Assembly (NCBI GenBank): GCA_036874045.1
Contig: CM072347.1
Location: forward strand, 64,501-128,500
Reading direction: 5' to 3'
Origin: Cymodocea nodosa
Lineage: Eukaryota; Streptophyta; Magnoliopsida; Alismatales; Cymodoceaceae
DNA length: 64,000 bases
A model generated the notes under the pieces. It was not told the origin of the DNA. It was given only the letters and a program-made list of their open reading frames with translations, and did no database searches. How positions within the stretch are numbered: position 1 is the stretch's first letter; every line of letters starts with the position of its first letter. Positions 37,801 to 49,241 of the stretch are shown here, one piece after another. Both the position numbers and the translations under genes were made by a program.

Positions 37801-39153
37801 TCACTACTCCGCCCTGTTCTCGACAGCGTTTGTCTTTCGATCTCTTAAATCTGTACGGGGTTAAACGGAACCATTTTCTTCGTATATCAATCAATGTCTG
37901 GCTTATTCCCCAATCATATATATATATGTGTGTGTTGTTAATTAAAACACGTGCAGATCGATCCAAGACCAGTCTACGTACGTAAATTCATCATTTGCAT
38001 CCTTCGTTCCGATCATCTTCCAATCAACAATAGACCCGATCGAACACCGTGTGCAACGGACAAATATATATGTCTTTAGTTGAATGCTCGATTTACACAA
38101 GAAAAGCCACTTGTTCCATCTTAATTAGACCAGTTAAAAATCCTGCTCTATACCACTGGTTGTATGTAAGTTGTACTATTCCCACATTGAAGCAAGGAGA
38201 CGTCAAATCTAGGCATGCAATTTTACGTAAATTATTCTATCGGTTCGTTGACGTCGTATATATAAATATTCATGGGATCAAAACGTATGTATAAATACTG
38301 CGTTTATGAAAACGGGGTCAAATGATGGTCGCTACTAAAAATCCTAATTCCCATCAAAACAATTTAATTTTTTGTTTATTATTATCATTAATTTTATTAT
38401 ATTTATTATCATTATAGTTAATCTATATATTTCTCTTAATTTTTTTATTTTTACGTATTCCATTATAGTATGTACTCTATGGGTAAAGAATAATTTTATA
38501 TTTGAAAAATATCAATTTTTTTCTATTCATATATTACGTATCAACATGTATTTCTTTTGATAATAGTAATGATTTTACATTCAAACAAAATGTCGAATAT
38601 CATTACGTGAGCTATTGCAATTGGTTGCATATTTAAATTAATTAAAAAATACTGATATTGTGAGTTCTTTTTATTTTTACTAAAAAGGTAATGGTATATG
38701 TCAATATTACATTGACCTTAACATTATTTTTTGGTATGAAGACTAAAAATAATATTCACGAATCACTAGAGAAATAGATTTAATGAAATTTAAAGAGTTT
38801 TGCATAAATGACCGTTTTTGTGTTTTTTATTTTAAACAACACACTTGATTTATACATAGAATTTATAATTAATTAGAAAAATAAATAAATTATTTATATT
38901 ATATTTTATAATTATATTTTTTTGAATTTCATTTATTTATTTTCGTTTAAATTAAATCATTATAATATTTACAAGTGAGACTTTTCTTTTCTATTCTTCT
39001 AAAAATATGTAAAGTTTGCGTTAATGGGCAGGGTGAAGATCCGACCGACCCGAATATTAAGCGGCGGAAACGGATATCGTTCCAGCCGGAAACCCTAAGA
39101 TCACACACACACACGCACTCCTCTCTTTCCCTCATCATCCATCCACAGCAGCC
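37801..39153. other. AT-rich intergenic stretch
   Basis: The 3' region of psbQ is followed by about 700 bp of very AT-rich sequence (38340-38960). There is no frame with domain support. The last 130 bp, with a CA repeat and CT-rich leader at 39100-39135, probably form the promoter and 5' UTR of the gene at 39154. Confidence 0.5.
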
Positions 39154-39465
39154 ATGGGATGGTGGTCTTGGTGGAAGGGGAGCGGCAGCGAAGTCAGTTT
39201 TCCGGCATCACAGAAGCCTGCTGACGTCCAATCGTCCACGACCACCACCAGCGCTAGCGCCGGGGAGGTCCCGGGGATGAACGGCGCCGAGGAGGTCCGC
39301 CGCCCTTCCGAGGTTACCGTCTTTGAGTTCGGCTCCGCCGCTGCGTCCGGGGACAAGATCACCGTCGCCGGGTACTGCCCCGTCTCGGACGACCTTGAGC
39401 CCTGCCGCTGGCAGATCGTGCCGGCAACCGGATCCGACGCCCCCCAGTTTCGTGTGGTCTTCTGA
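39154..39465 (+). CDS. Small conserved plant protein, function unknown
   Basis: This single exon encodes 103 residues beginning MGWWSWWKG. A Ser/Thr-rich linker (STTTTSASAGE) is followed by a compact C-terminal half: VTVFEFGSAAASGDKI, VAGYCPVSDDLEPCRWQIVP and APQFRVVF at the very end. The ATG lies in a good context (GCAGCCATGGG) behind a CT-rich leader. I recognise the C-terminal pattern as typical of a small plant-specific protein group, but I know no function for it. There is no signal peptide or membrane helix. Confidence 0.8.
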   Translation: MGWWSWWKGSGSEVSFPASQKPADVQSSTTTTSASAGEVPGMNGAEEVRRPSEVTVFEFGSAAASGDKITVAGYCPVSDDLEPCRWQIVPATGSDAPQFRVVF

Positions 39466-40873
39466 CCATGTGGAGGACAGGCGGGCGGGTTCTCTCTGAG
39501 TTTCCCGTCCCCCTTGGTTTTCTCCTCCGACGATGGAAGTGGTGTATCAAAAGCTAGGTGGGTTGTTGCCTCTGCGTAGAGGAATGAACCCAATCATGCC
39601 AAAGAGAAAAAATCTTTGCTATATAATGGAATCGAGCCTTGCTTTCTTCAACCCTTCTCGCCTTACGTTAAAAATGTGATTTTCTCTATTCCAAAGTCTT
39701 TTTCCATTCACGATACAGAAAAATTCGACATTGGAGTTTTAAGATTTGTTATTGTGATTGATTAATGAATTCTCTCTGAACGTTAGTATGGACCCGTACA
39801 GTGATGAAGAAGATCACAAGGACTGATAGGAAAAAAGGTGAGATGATTTCCCACTTACGCCATGTACCACACGATCTGTTGAATTCTTATAGTTCAAACA
39901 AACTAAGCTGTAATCGGGATCGTAACTCCAAATTTCATCATTGGGTGATCTCCTCTTCTAACTCCGTCTTCTCGTCGTTGAAACTTCACCACCACCGTAT
40001 CTTCGTCCCATCGACGTTCGGACCCGAAGATCACGACGTGCGCCGCATCCACGTTCTCGTCATCGCTGGTGGACCACCACCCGTAGCCCTTCGTACCAAT
40101 TTCACGTCGGGGCGGCGTGATGCCCGCCGACGCACCTGCCCTGTTCGACGGAATGCCCCAACGCAACAAGGAAGATTTCCAGCGATTTTGGCTACTCAGA
40201 GACGCTGCCATTGGTCTTGCTGACGAAGGGGGAGTGCTAACTAAGTCCATGTAAAAACAAGTACTCAAGCTTGGTTGAGACTGGAGGAAGTCGGTCACCT
40301 GGTGGCAAGTTGTACGATTCAACGGCCACGCCTCCCCGGTTTCCATAGATCACCGTGTTGGACTCCCACCGTTTTTCTGTAGTGGAGTCTAATCCAACAC
40401 CCACGCCTTTTGTTTATAACTATTTCAACATTATGGGTTGCAAAGCCCCAGAGGAATTGGATTCCACTTCCCTTTCAAGATGATGGGTTGAAAATGGTTA
40501 TGTAGGAATCAAACTGAATGTTGTTGAGCGCATGGGAGCATCATTACCTTGAATGTGAAAAGAGAACATGATGAGGCTGGCCACCATTTTCTTCTTCATT
40601 AGATATTGAGAATATGTTCCATATCTTCCAGCTATAATGCAGTTCATTTCTTGCCGTTAAAAAAAAAACACAAAAAGGAAAACAATACAATGCTTCCCTT
40701 CTCCTCCTGGACAAGGAAAGAATCCAACACGCAGAAAGGGAGCAAAAGCAGAGAAAAGCAAACGCAAAAAAACATGACGAAGAAAGAAAGAAAGGTAGCT
40801 ACTAAAGAACGTCCATATATACCATTGCGTCGTTCTCACCTGCATCATTTGCCAACTGTGTAACTCACGGAAG
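39466..40873. other. Intergenic stretch with one anonymous frame
   Basis: A 147-codon frame on the minus strand (39903-40346) reads GYGWWSTSDDENVDAAHVVIFG and then DEDTVVVKFQRREDGVRRGD. I do not recognise it, and it has no splice or promoter support. It could be a transposon-derived fragment or chance. The rest has no gene-like features. Confidence 0.35.
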
Positions 40874-41633
40874 ATGTCAAGATATGCAGGGGCGGCCATC
40901 TGCGTTCTGATTGTGGTCATCGACATAGTGGCAGGAATACTGGGCATCCAAGCCGAGATTGCGCAAAATAAGGTACGTGACCTTGCACATGCTTCTGTGT
41001 TGTGCTATCCGAGCAAGCTTTTGAATCACGGTACGTACCTGTCGATCACCTTCTGGCTTCTGATTGGCATGATACTTAATTGCCGGTGGACTTGGTATCG
41101 ATCGGCAGGAAAAGCATGTGAGGCTTTTGGTGTTCGAGTGTAAGGTGCCCAGCCACGAAGCTTACAAGCTTGGCATCTCCGCAGCCGCACTGCTGGCCGT
41201 GTCTCACGCGGTCGCAAACCTGCTGGGTGGATGCATCTGCATCTGTTCCAAGGAGGAGCTGGACAGATCGTCGACGAGCAAGCAGTGGGCCGCTGCTACC
41301 CTCATCCTCTCCTGGTAATCCACTCACCCATTAATTGACGATCCTCCTCCATTCGTAACAAGGAAGGATGATATATGGCAATTGCCACCGGCGCGCAGGG
41401 TTGTGGCTGGGGTCGGGCTGACACTGTTGATCGTTGAGGCGAGGGCCAACTCCAAGTCCCGGGCATCCTGCGGTCTGGGTCACCACCACTTCTTGTCGGT
41501 CGGAGGGATACTGTGCTTCGTCCATGGGCTGATCTGCGCTGCTTTCTACGCGTCTGTGACTGCCTTCAGGAGGGAAGAAGACATGGCGACGAGAAGGAAG
41601 GATCATCATCCACACTCCTCACAGTCTGTTTAA
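40874..41633 (+). CDS. DUF1218 membrane protein (MWL/VCC-like)
   Basis: Exons are 40874-40972, 41109-41314 and 41399-41633, giving 540 nt and 179 residues with intron phases 0 and 2. Four hydrophobic segments are seen: AAICVLIVVIDIVAGILGIQA, LGISAAALLAVSHAVANLLGG, WVVAGVGLTLLIVEA and LSVGGILCFVHGLICAAFYA. The conserved CGLGHHHFLSVGG stretch and Cys positions (FECKVP, CICICSK) fit the DUF1218 family. Members include the MODIFYING WALL LIGNIN proteins and the VCC vein-patterning protein, which act in endomembranes or at the cell surface. The C-terminus is basic and His-rich. The start at 40874 gives an uncleaved signal-anchor. Confidence 0.88.
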
Positions 41634-42493
41634 CGCCGCATTTACTTCTAACTCTTCGGTTATTCTAGTGATAATAATAAATGGTATTTTAGTTGCGCTT
41701 GGCAAAGGTGGTGCACTAACAGATGTATATATTTTTAAATTTAATATTTTAACTTTTTAAAATATGATATAATTACCGTTTGGTGAATTTTTTAATATTT
41801 ACAAGAATATTTTGAAATGGTAGATGATTTTATATAACCTAATGATTTCTCGAAAACAATATTTTCAATAAATATGCAAAATTTATCTTTCAACATTTTT
41901 TTTAATAATTTCTAGATAAAATTGCTGATGTTTTAAATTGTTATAACTATCAATTAAAACATATAAAATTAATTGATTTAAATAACTTCATCTTTCTTTG
42001 ACTTAATTACGTAACATATTTTGTAAAATATAAATTTACGTTAAAATAACTACGTACTTTTACTTACATACATAGTTTAGAAATATACATTAAAACGTAA
42101 AATACCAAAAAATAAAAGTATAACCACAAAGTTCATTTCGTCTTTTTATCTCTGAAAATCAATTAGGAGTTCGCCTCTCAAGGATTTACATTTTAAATTA
42201 CAGTTAAAATAATTTAAAACAACGAGGAGTGTATGTGTGCATTAAATTCTAAATTATACTCTATTTAAAATACAAATCAGGTGAACAAGAAAGTCCAGAA
42301 TAATAAATAATATAATCGGGAGAAGAGAAAACGAATGCTTATTCTCTCTCTCTGTTTGAATAATAAATAACAAATAATCAACGACACTCCGAAACAGACT
42401 AAAACTAACCCGGGATCCACCGTACGTCCATGTCAAAATCAACGGCCACGATGGCGATCTGCCCCACCATCCTATTTTCTCTCAACTGACACT
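41634..42493. other. AT-rich spacer between DUF1218 and histone genes
   Basis: The stretch 41700-42400 is AT-rich with no frame of interest. Confidence 0.55.
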
Positions 42494-42552
42494 GAGGACT
42501 CTTCCCTCGACCTCTATATAAGGTGGAGAGCACACGGAGGACTCTTCCCTCG
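42494..42552 (+). promoter_or_regulatory. TATA box between two 16-bp direct repeats, histone H2A promoter
   Basis: TATATAA at 42515-42521 lies about 50 bp upstream of the H2A ATG. GAGGACTCTTCCCTCG occurs at 42494-42509 and again at 42537-42552, so the second copy lies in the expected leader. Confidence 0.7.
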
Positions 42553-42570
42553 GAGTTGCAGGTTCCTACC

Positions 42571-42972
42571 ATGGCTGGAAGGGGGAAGACTATGGTGACG
42601 ATGAAGAAGGCGACGTCGAGGAGCGCTAAGGCAGGCCTCCAATTCCCGGTGGGGAGGATCTCCCGCTTCCTCAAGCACGGCAAGTACGCCGACCGCGTCG
42701 GCGCAGGGGCTCCCGTCTACCTCGCGGCCGTCCTCGAGTACCTGGCTGCCGAGGTCCTCGAGTTGGCGGGGAATGCTGCGCGTGATAACAGGAAGACAAG
42801 GATCATTCCCAGGCACATCCAGCTGGCCGTCAGGAACGACGAGGAGCTGTCGAGCCTCCTCGGCTCCGTCACCATCGCCTGCGCCGGCGTCATGCCCAAC
42901 ATTCACGCCGAGCTCCTCCCCAAGAAGCCCGCCGCTGCCTCGTCCTCCAAAGCCAATCCTCCCGATGAATAG
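42571..42972 (+). CDS. Histone H2A, divergent intronless copy
   Basis: This encodes 133 residues in one exon. The H2A fold is complete: [68 protein letters not shown]. The acidic-patch residues (E..E in AEVLEL, DEE in RNDEEL) are kept. The C-terminus ([19 protein letters not shown]) lacks the SQ[EDY]-hydrophobic motif of H2A.X and the SPKK tail of plant H2A.W. Departures from the usual plant replication H2A are MVTMKK near the N-terminus, [12 protein letters not shown] in helix 1, and [16 protein letters not shown] instead of the common DVTIANGGV region. It is probably a core H2A of nucleosomes, perhaps tissue-restricted. Confidence 0.93.
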   Translation: MAGRGKTMVTMKKATSRSAKAGLQFPVGRISRFLKHGKYADRVGAGAPVYLAAVLEYLAAEVLELAGNAARDNRKTRIIPRHIQLAVRNDEELSSLLGSVTIACAGVMPNIHAELLPKKPAAASSSKANPPDE

Positions 42973-43637
42973 AGCGAGTTTAGGGTTTTTTCTTGTTCTT
43001 TCGATTCGTTTGACGTAGAAAGTATTTTCTTATGTTGTTGTTGTTGTCATTCTTTGATGATAGTGGTTTTTTGTCTTTCCTAATTGATATTTCCTGGTCT
43101 AAAATGTTCTTTTTTGGGTTAATAATTATGCATGGAATGTTGTTCGATTGACAATGGGGAAGGATGGCAATTCTTTGTTTATACGTTTGATCTTCATTTC
43201 TATGTCATCCCCCATACATATGCTCTGGTTTATATTTCATTTACTTCCGACACATATATTGTTCGTCTTCTCTGTGTTTTCCCTCTTTTAATCTTATATC
43301 TGTCTCCAATCTATCTAATTATATAGTCATGTGCTATGGGAAGTTAACACCAACAAAATGCATGAATGAAACAGCTGCATTAAATTATCTTTGCATCGAT
43401 ATATCTTGTTAGTATCGAATTGTTTCTACTTCATTGGAGACGAGGATGTAATTAAACTTTGGGAGAAGGAACCTTACAAGTTGGCCTCTTTGTGATTATG
43501 GTGCCTGATCGCCATAAATGGACGCAAAGAACCGGACTTGTGAAGAGAAAAAGGTGGAGAACAATGAGGAAAGCAAAAATGAATTTAAGGCAAAAAGAAT
43601 CCCACGATCATGGTCCGGCCGGTACATCGGACGCTGG
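42973..43637. other. Intergenic stretch between H2A and the receptor kinase
   Basis: This holds the T-rich 3' region of the histone gene and the 3' end of the minus-strand kinase. No further gene is seen. The histone lacks an obvious animal-type 3' stem-loop, as expected for plants. Confidence 0.5.
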
Positions 43638-46600
43638 TCAGGGATGGTCGGAGATGGTGATCTGGACGTCTTTAGCATCTGGCTCGGCAAATTCTTCTCC
43701 TATGGATAAGGACAGGGAGTCCCGGCGGCGTCTTGTGCTTCGCCGGCCTTTGAGGGCATGGGAAAGCGTGTGAACGACGTCTCTCATCGATGGCCGTTCC
43801 TTTGGGCTTTTACTGATACAGAGGTATGCCACCGCCGCCACGTCGTGCACTTGTTGCGCACTGTACTTCCCGTCCAGCCGGGAATCAACGATGTCTTCCC
43901 ACCCAACCCTTCCTTCGCAATTCAACGCTGCCTGGTTGATTCACAAGCAGCAGGTTTTATTTGCATGGTCGGATGTGCAGAAACAGACATGATGAGGATA
44001 TGATAATCCGGTTGGCATTCTAGCCGATTTGCGTGGTGGAACAATCTTACATCTACCATGATATTGCTCAGAAAAGACAAGAGTGAAGATAACTCACAAG
44101 TTCCACATATTCCATCAGACCCTGCTGGGGGTTCCTTCCTGCGATCAGTTCAAAGAGCAGCACCCCGAAGCCGTAAACATCACTTTTTTTCGTGAAGGTC
44201 CCTGCTGATATATATTCGGGGTCAAGATAACCCAATGTTCCTCTGATTTTGCATGCATGAGGGTTATCGTAAACCATTTCTTCCCTTGACAAGCCAAAAT
44301 CAGCAACCTATTCATCACAGATGTTTAATTCTTATTTAGAACATATATATATATATATATATCCTTCATGTATCATTTTTTCCCCCTCCAGATTAGTCTC
44401 CAAATTCAAAACATAGAATAGAATCGATCAAAACGGGTATATGGAATATAAACACAAGAGTATCCAATTTCTTTCAAAATTAATACCCTCAGAAAAAACA
44501 CGACGAAGTTTTTTTCTGCAAATAGTAGGAAGATTCTGATTGTGATAACCACCACCGGGGGGAGAGGAAAAAAAATACAGATTATGTCAAGGTCCAAAGA
44601 GTAAAACAACGTCACCAGCAACCATAGAAAAGCAATAATCCTCAAAGAGAAAGAAAAGAAAAGAAAAGACAACGATCAAAACGGTAGAGAAGAGGAACCA
44701 GTCCTCCTGGGCACCCTATTCCTGATTTCCTCCCCCAGAAGAGAAATGGCAATGAATGATATACATGAAGATATCAGGCAAAGCACTACTTTATATGAAT
44801 TAATTCTCTATGTCCTACTCAACAAATACATGTATGAGTATACCAGCTCGATAAAATAGAAAAGGCCATTACCGCTAATGTAGTCAATGTGGCATTATCA
44901 AAGATGATCAATATATAGCTGATTTTAGATGAACTCAAATGACAATAATAAAGACGGAAAAAGAGGAAAGAACAAGAAGAAAGAGCAAAGCAGGCAAATA
45001 CGATTAACAGGAAAGCTTATGTGGTGCACTAATCAATTTTTTTTTGATAATGATCATTTTTACATTTACTGAAGTCCCAACTGCTCTCAATCAATTGAAC
45101 CGTTGCAGTTAGCCGTATGCTAGTCAAATTCGTACTCTTTAAGAAGAAATGGCCAAACTAGATAATGGCATACCCTTGCTCGCATGGACCGATCCAACAA
45201 GATATTGGAAGATTTTATATCCCGATGTATGACAGGTGGAACGGCCTGAATTAAGACAATAAAACAGCGTCATATTACAGATTGTAAAACAAACATGAAC
45301 GTCCATTACATTCGTAGGGATGGGATGGGATGGGAGGTTAACTCACTCCATCATGAAGGTATTCGATACCCCTTGCAACATCAAGAGCAATGCAGATCCT
45401 TAAATCCCAGGATAATGGTTCGTGCTTTACACCTGCAATAATTTACAATTCAGGAATCGTAAGACTAGGATAGGATTACCAATAAACACAAACATTTTCT
45501 GAGTTAATCAAAAAGGGAAATTTGACTGGTACCTATTTTTTTTGCCTCGTATAGCATAACAACTAATCGGGTCTTATTTCAAATCTAATCATTCATCCTG
45601 GGTTTCAAAAAAGATGATTTATGGGCTTCAAGAAAAATCTATCCGTATTTCGGAAGAGATGGTCAAGATTTAAACATTTTTGTTCCCACGAAGACACCAT
45701 AGAAACACCCCATTTTAAAAATCATTCATTTCGAAGAAAATTTTACTTCAGCAATTTCCCTGTAAATACTGAATAATGTTCATTTCTTCAGTAATTTCTT
45801 ACATTCCAATATACAATGGCTACATCAAAGGACATAACCATCTTGACTTTGAAGATATCATAAACATTTAATTATATCCATGCAATTCACGAGGCTTGAA
45901 AATTACTAGTGAAAACATTATGAATTAATTTATAGAGAAGCTACACTTAGATAACAGTAGGATTTGTGGACAAATGTCACTTTCGTTAGCATAATAGATT
46001 TGAGAACTTGTATGAGTGGCCTAATTATGTAGCATAAACATTACCGAAAATATGCGTGCCAATTAGTTTACAAATGCATAATCAAACCAACAAGCAACTA
46101 AAATAATAAATGACATCTGGAATGTGATTGCTACAGACAAAATATAGTGCACTTACCGTATAAATGAGAAGCAAGACTTCCATTGGGCATGAACACATAT
46201 ATCAGCATGTGTTGGCCTTTTTCAGCACAATATCCAACCAAATTTACTAGGTTTCGGTGATGCAACCTCCCCAGAAGTAGAACCTAGTTATTGGCAAGAA
46301 GTTTTTGAAGAATGTAAACTACGGGAAGATGGGAAAACGTCAAATAATGTAACAAGGTGAGGATGATACAGAATGGCAACCTAAAGGATTGAATAGCTGT
46401 AGAAACACAATGCCAAACAGTGGAAATGATGGAAACAACGGCAATGCTGGTAACCATCAAAATGGCAATGTCAAGATCAGTAAGACTGTGTCTTCCGAAG
46501 AATTACCTCGGCTTGGAATTCCTTTTCACCCTGCTTTGAATTAGTTGCAAGCGCCTTAACAGCAACTGTTTCACCGGTTGACATATGAGCTTTATAAACA

Positions 46601-47578
46601 GGCCCAAATGCACCCTCACCTATTGCTGTTGTGAAATTGGAAGTTGCCTTCTGCAGATCCCTAGACAAAAATGCAAAAGTAGTAAACTAGATTCCACAAC
46701 GTAGAACTTCTGTGGGAAAGGAATATAAAATAGGAAATTGCATGCGAATAGCAGCAACTTGCATAAATGGCAGAATGATGTCATTCTGTTAATCAATCCT
46801 TCTAATTTCCAATGTATTGAACCAATTGGTCACATCTTGAACCATGTGTTTTTCAGATCAATACAAAAGAACTGCATAAATGCTAGTCGACTCTCGAAAA
46901 CAATAAAGTGTTCTTATTCAAGGTATTCATCGAACAACTTATAGCAGATCAGATTATCCGTAGAAAGCCTGGGCTAAATCAACGTCTCAAAACATAGTTA
47001 CATAATCGACCCTTCATCTGTTCCTGCGGCTGTAAATATTTTGAAGGATTAAGATCAATTCAAAATGAAGTAAACATACCAACACGAAAAATTTCTGGAA
47101 TCTTCAAACTTTGCAGATATAATGCAACTCTTTCAAAAATATTATGGCATAAAAGAAAGAGTCAAGACACTAGATATAATGGTCACACTTTGCTCCTGTA
47201 ATGAAACTTTTCTAAAAAAATTTTGGCATGAAACAAAGAAGTATAAAGAGATGGATGAGTATACTTGTAAGAATATTTGGGTATTCCAGAAATCGTGACC
47301 ACCTTCGTCCACTTGCTTCTTTCTAGCCTTAAGGATATACTCTTATTTTCAGGAAACTGAGGAGATTCCAGGCCAGAAGTAGAGTCTGAGTGTATGGTAC
47401 ATGAATCAATGCCGTTACTTCGGATAGGGATGGCTGAAGTCCTTTGAGAGTTGCTATTTCCAATCTGCGAGCGTCTCTGTCGGAGCCTAATGCAGAATAA
47501 GGTTGTGATAGCCAATAGTAATCCAATAACCACACCAATAGATATTCCTATAATCAAACCCCAAGAGACAGCCTTCAT
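43638..47578 (-). CDS. CRLK-type (calcium/calmodulin-regulated) receptor-like kinase
   Basis: Seven exons are 47265-47578, 46507-46660, 46157-46283, 45347-45432, 45174-45245, 44098-44307 and 43638-43931, giving 1257 nt and 418 residues. The start MKAVSWGLI gives a membrane helix near residues 6-28 with almost no extracellular part, then a Ser-rich linker and [15 protein letters not shown] leading into the kinase. P-loop GEGAFG is at 119-124, Lys140 (AVK), HRD Asp236, DFG 254-256, then [10 protein letters not shown] and [16 protein letters not shown], which is characteristic of the CRLK1/CRLK2 group. The tail after the kinase is basic, then acidic ([14 protein letters not shown]...). In Arabidopsis CRLK1 links calcium/calmodulin to cold signalling. 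All catalytic residues are intact. Upstream 5' UTR introns are likely, since the nearest TATA box is at 48992. Confidence 0.9.
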
Positions 47579-48991
47579 TTCCTTCTTATTGGTAGAACGT
47601 CTGGAGAAGTTTATCCATTCTGTATGCACTGACCAGTGAAAGGAACAATTTCTGCAGGGAAGAAACATGAAAATCACAAGAATACACAATGTTGATAAAT
47701 AAAGTCAACATGGAATGCCATGGATACTGCAACGATGGGATGTGAATGGTCAAAGCATGCCTGTATGCTTTGGGAAAATAAGATTGTTTAGAAGTCCACG
47801 AGAGCAACAAGTTCGGTTATAATTGAGGCATAAACTAGAAGGAGACTTGATGACGTTTATGCAATACAATAATCGAAATATTCCAAGAATTAGCTGTTTA
47901 CCAGTTAATTCTGACCATCACAGTATCAAATTCCGGGTGGAAACGCTGGAGAACCACCCACGCTCTGAAAAAAGGAGGGTAAAGGATGCACATTCGACAA
48001 TAAAACTTCCATTTTAGCTTCCAATCTTTCACGAATAATCCAAACACAAAGAATACAGCAAACCAAGAGAAGCCCATTGCACACAAGGAGGTGGACTGTG
48101 TAGAAGTAGTAATCTAGAAGTATTTAAACGTATTCACAGACGGAGGGGTTGTTTTATTTACGAGGAATCGATCTCTGAGACTCCGAAACAGCATCCCGAG
48201 TCACACAACGGTAACTCATGTCACAGACAGCCAGGAGACCAACAAGCTGATATGTTATAAATATACTAAAGTTGCCAAACATAGAAATAACAAAGTCTGT
48301 GGCGGAGCATTTGACTTGTTTTATCGAGGTTTTAAAAATTGTCGAGGAAGTGGAAGCGACACATCCACTTAAACATAACAAAGACAGAGACTTCCAATCA
48401 GGTGGCTACTGTTTGCTAAAACACCCTGCTTTGAGGCTTCCCTTTAGTGCAGGATCCCTTACATCAGCTTAACCATCAGAGGAACATTCGTTACAAGCCG
48501 CATCAAATGGATTCAGCTTTTTCTGAAATCGATTACATAGCTATAAGCGGTATAAACGATGCAACACATCGAGAGTTACCGAAAAAAAGGCTTGTCAGTG
48601 AAAACAAATGAAGGAAAAAAAGTCTAGTTCCGTAAAAGAAGCAACAATCTGATGCATTTTGTACTGAGTGAGGATTCGCCGGAACTTTCATTTCACAGAG
48701 AACACACAACGACGAACGGAAAATAGAAATCGATCGATACAGGGAAGAAGAGAGAATTCAGTGACGTATGGACGAAGGATCGTTACCTTCAATTCTATTC
48801 GATCCGTGGGATGTGGGCGGAGATCGGGGGAAACGCACGGCACGACGCCGCGAGACCTCGAACTCGAAGAAAAGAATAGCTTGTAGGAAGGAACACCAGG
48901 AGGAGGAAAGAAGAAGCGGCAGCAGCAATGGATCTCGGGGGAGGGGGAAAATTACCAAACGTTTTTGCACATGCAAGCCTAAGATTTCGGG

Positions 48992-48998
48992 TTATATA
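48992..48998 (-). promoter_or_regulatory. TATA box, probable CRLK-type gene promoter
   Basis: The minus strand reads CCTATATAACCC. It lies 1.4 kb upstream of the CRLK start codon, so a leader with an intron would be needed. The sequence below it (48960-48650) is purine-rich, leader-like and free of long frames. Confidence 0.45.
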
Positions 48999-49220
48999 GG
49001 AAGTAGTCCTCGTACGCCGCGGGCCACGGCTTCCGAAGAAGTGAGGGGGATGGTAATAAACGAAAAATGTAGTGGGCTAGTCGTAAGAGAAGAATTACAC
49101 GAAACCGCGAAACGGCTGCGGGGCTTCTCAGAAAAATAAATAAAAAAGGCAGGGGCTTATTTTAAAAAAATTTAATTGCATGTAGGTGACATGTTTACGA
49201 AGAAGAAAGCGAGAAACCAC

Positions 49221-49241
49221 CCTCACGTGGGGCCCACGTGA
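49221..49241. promoter_or_regulatory. Perfect palindrome with two G-boxes
   Basis: The arms CTCACGTGGG and CCCACGTGAG flank one central base. Each arm contains CACGTG (49223-49228 and 49234-49239). bZIP and bHLH factors bind this core. It lies about 230 bp upstream of the TATA box of the CRLK-type gene. Confidence 0.75.

Noticed and set aside
39903-40346. 147-codon minus-strand frame as a gene
   Set aside because: No family, no start-context or splice evidence; kept only as a remark in the intergenic entry.
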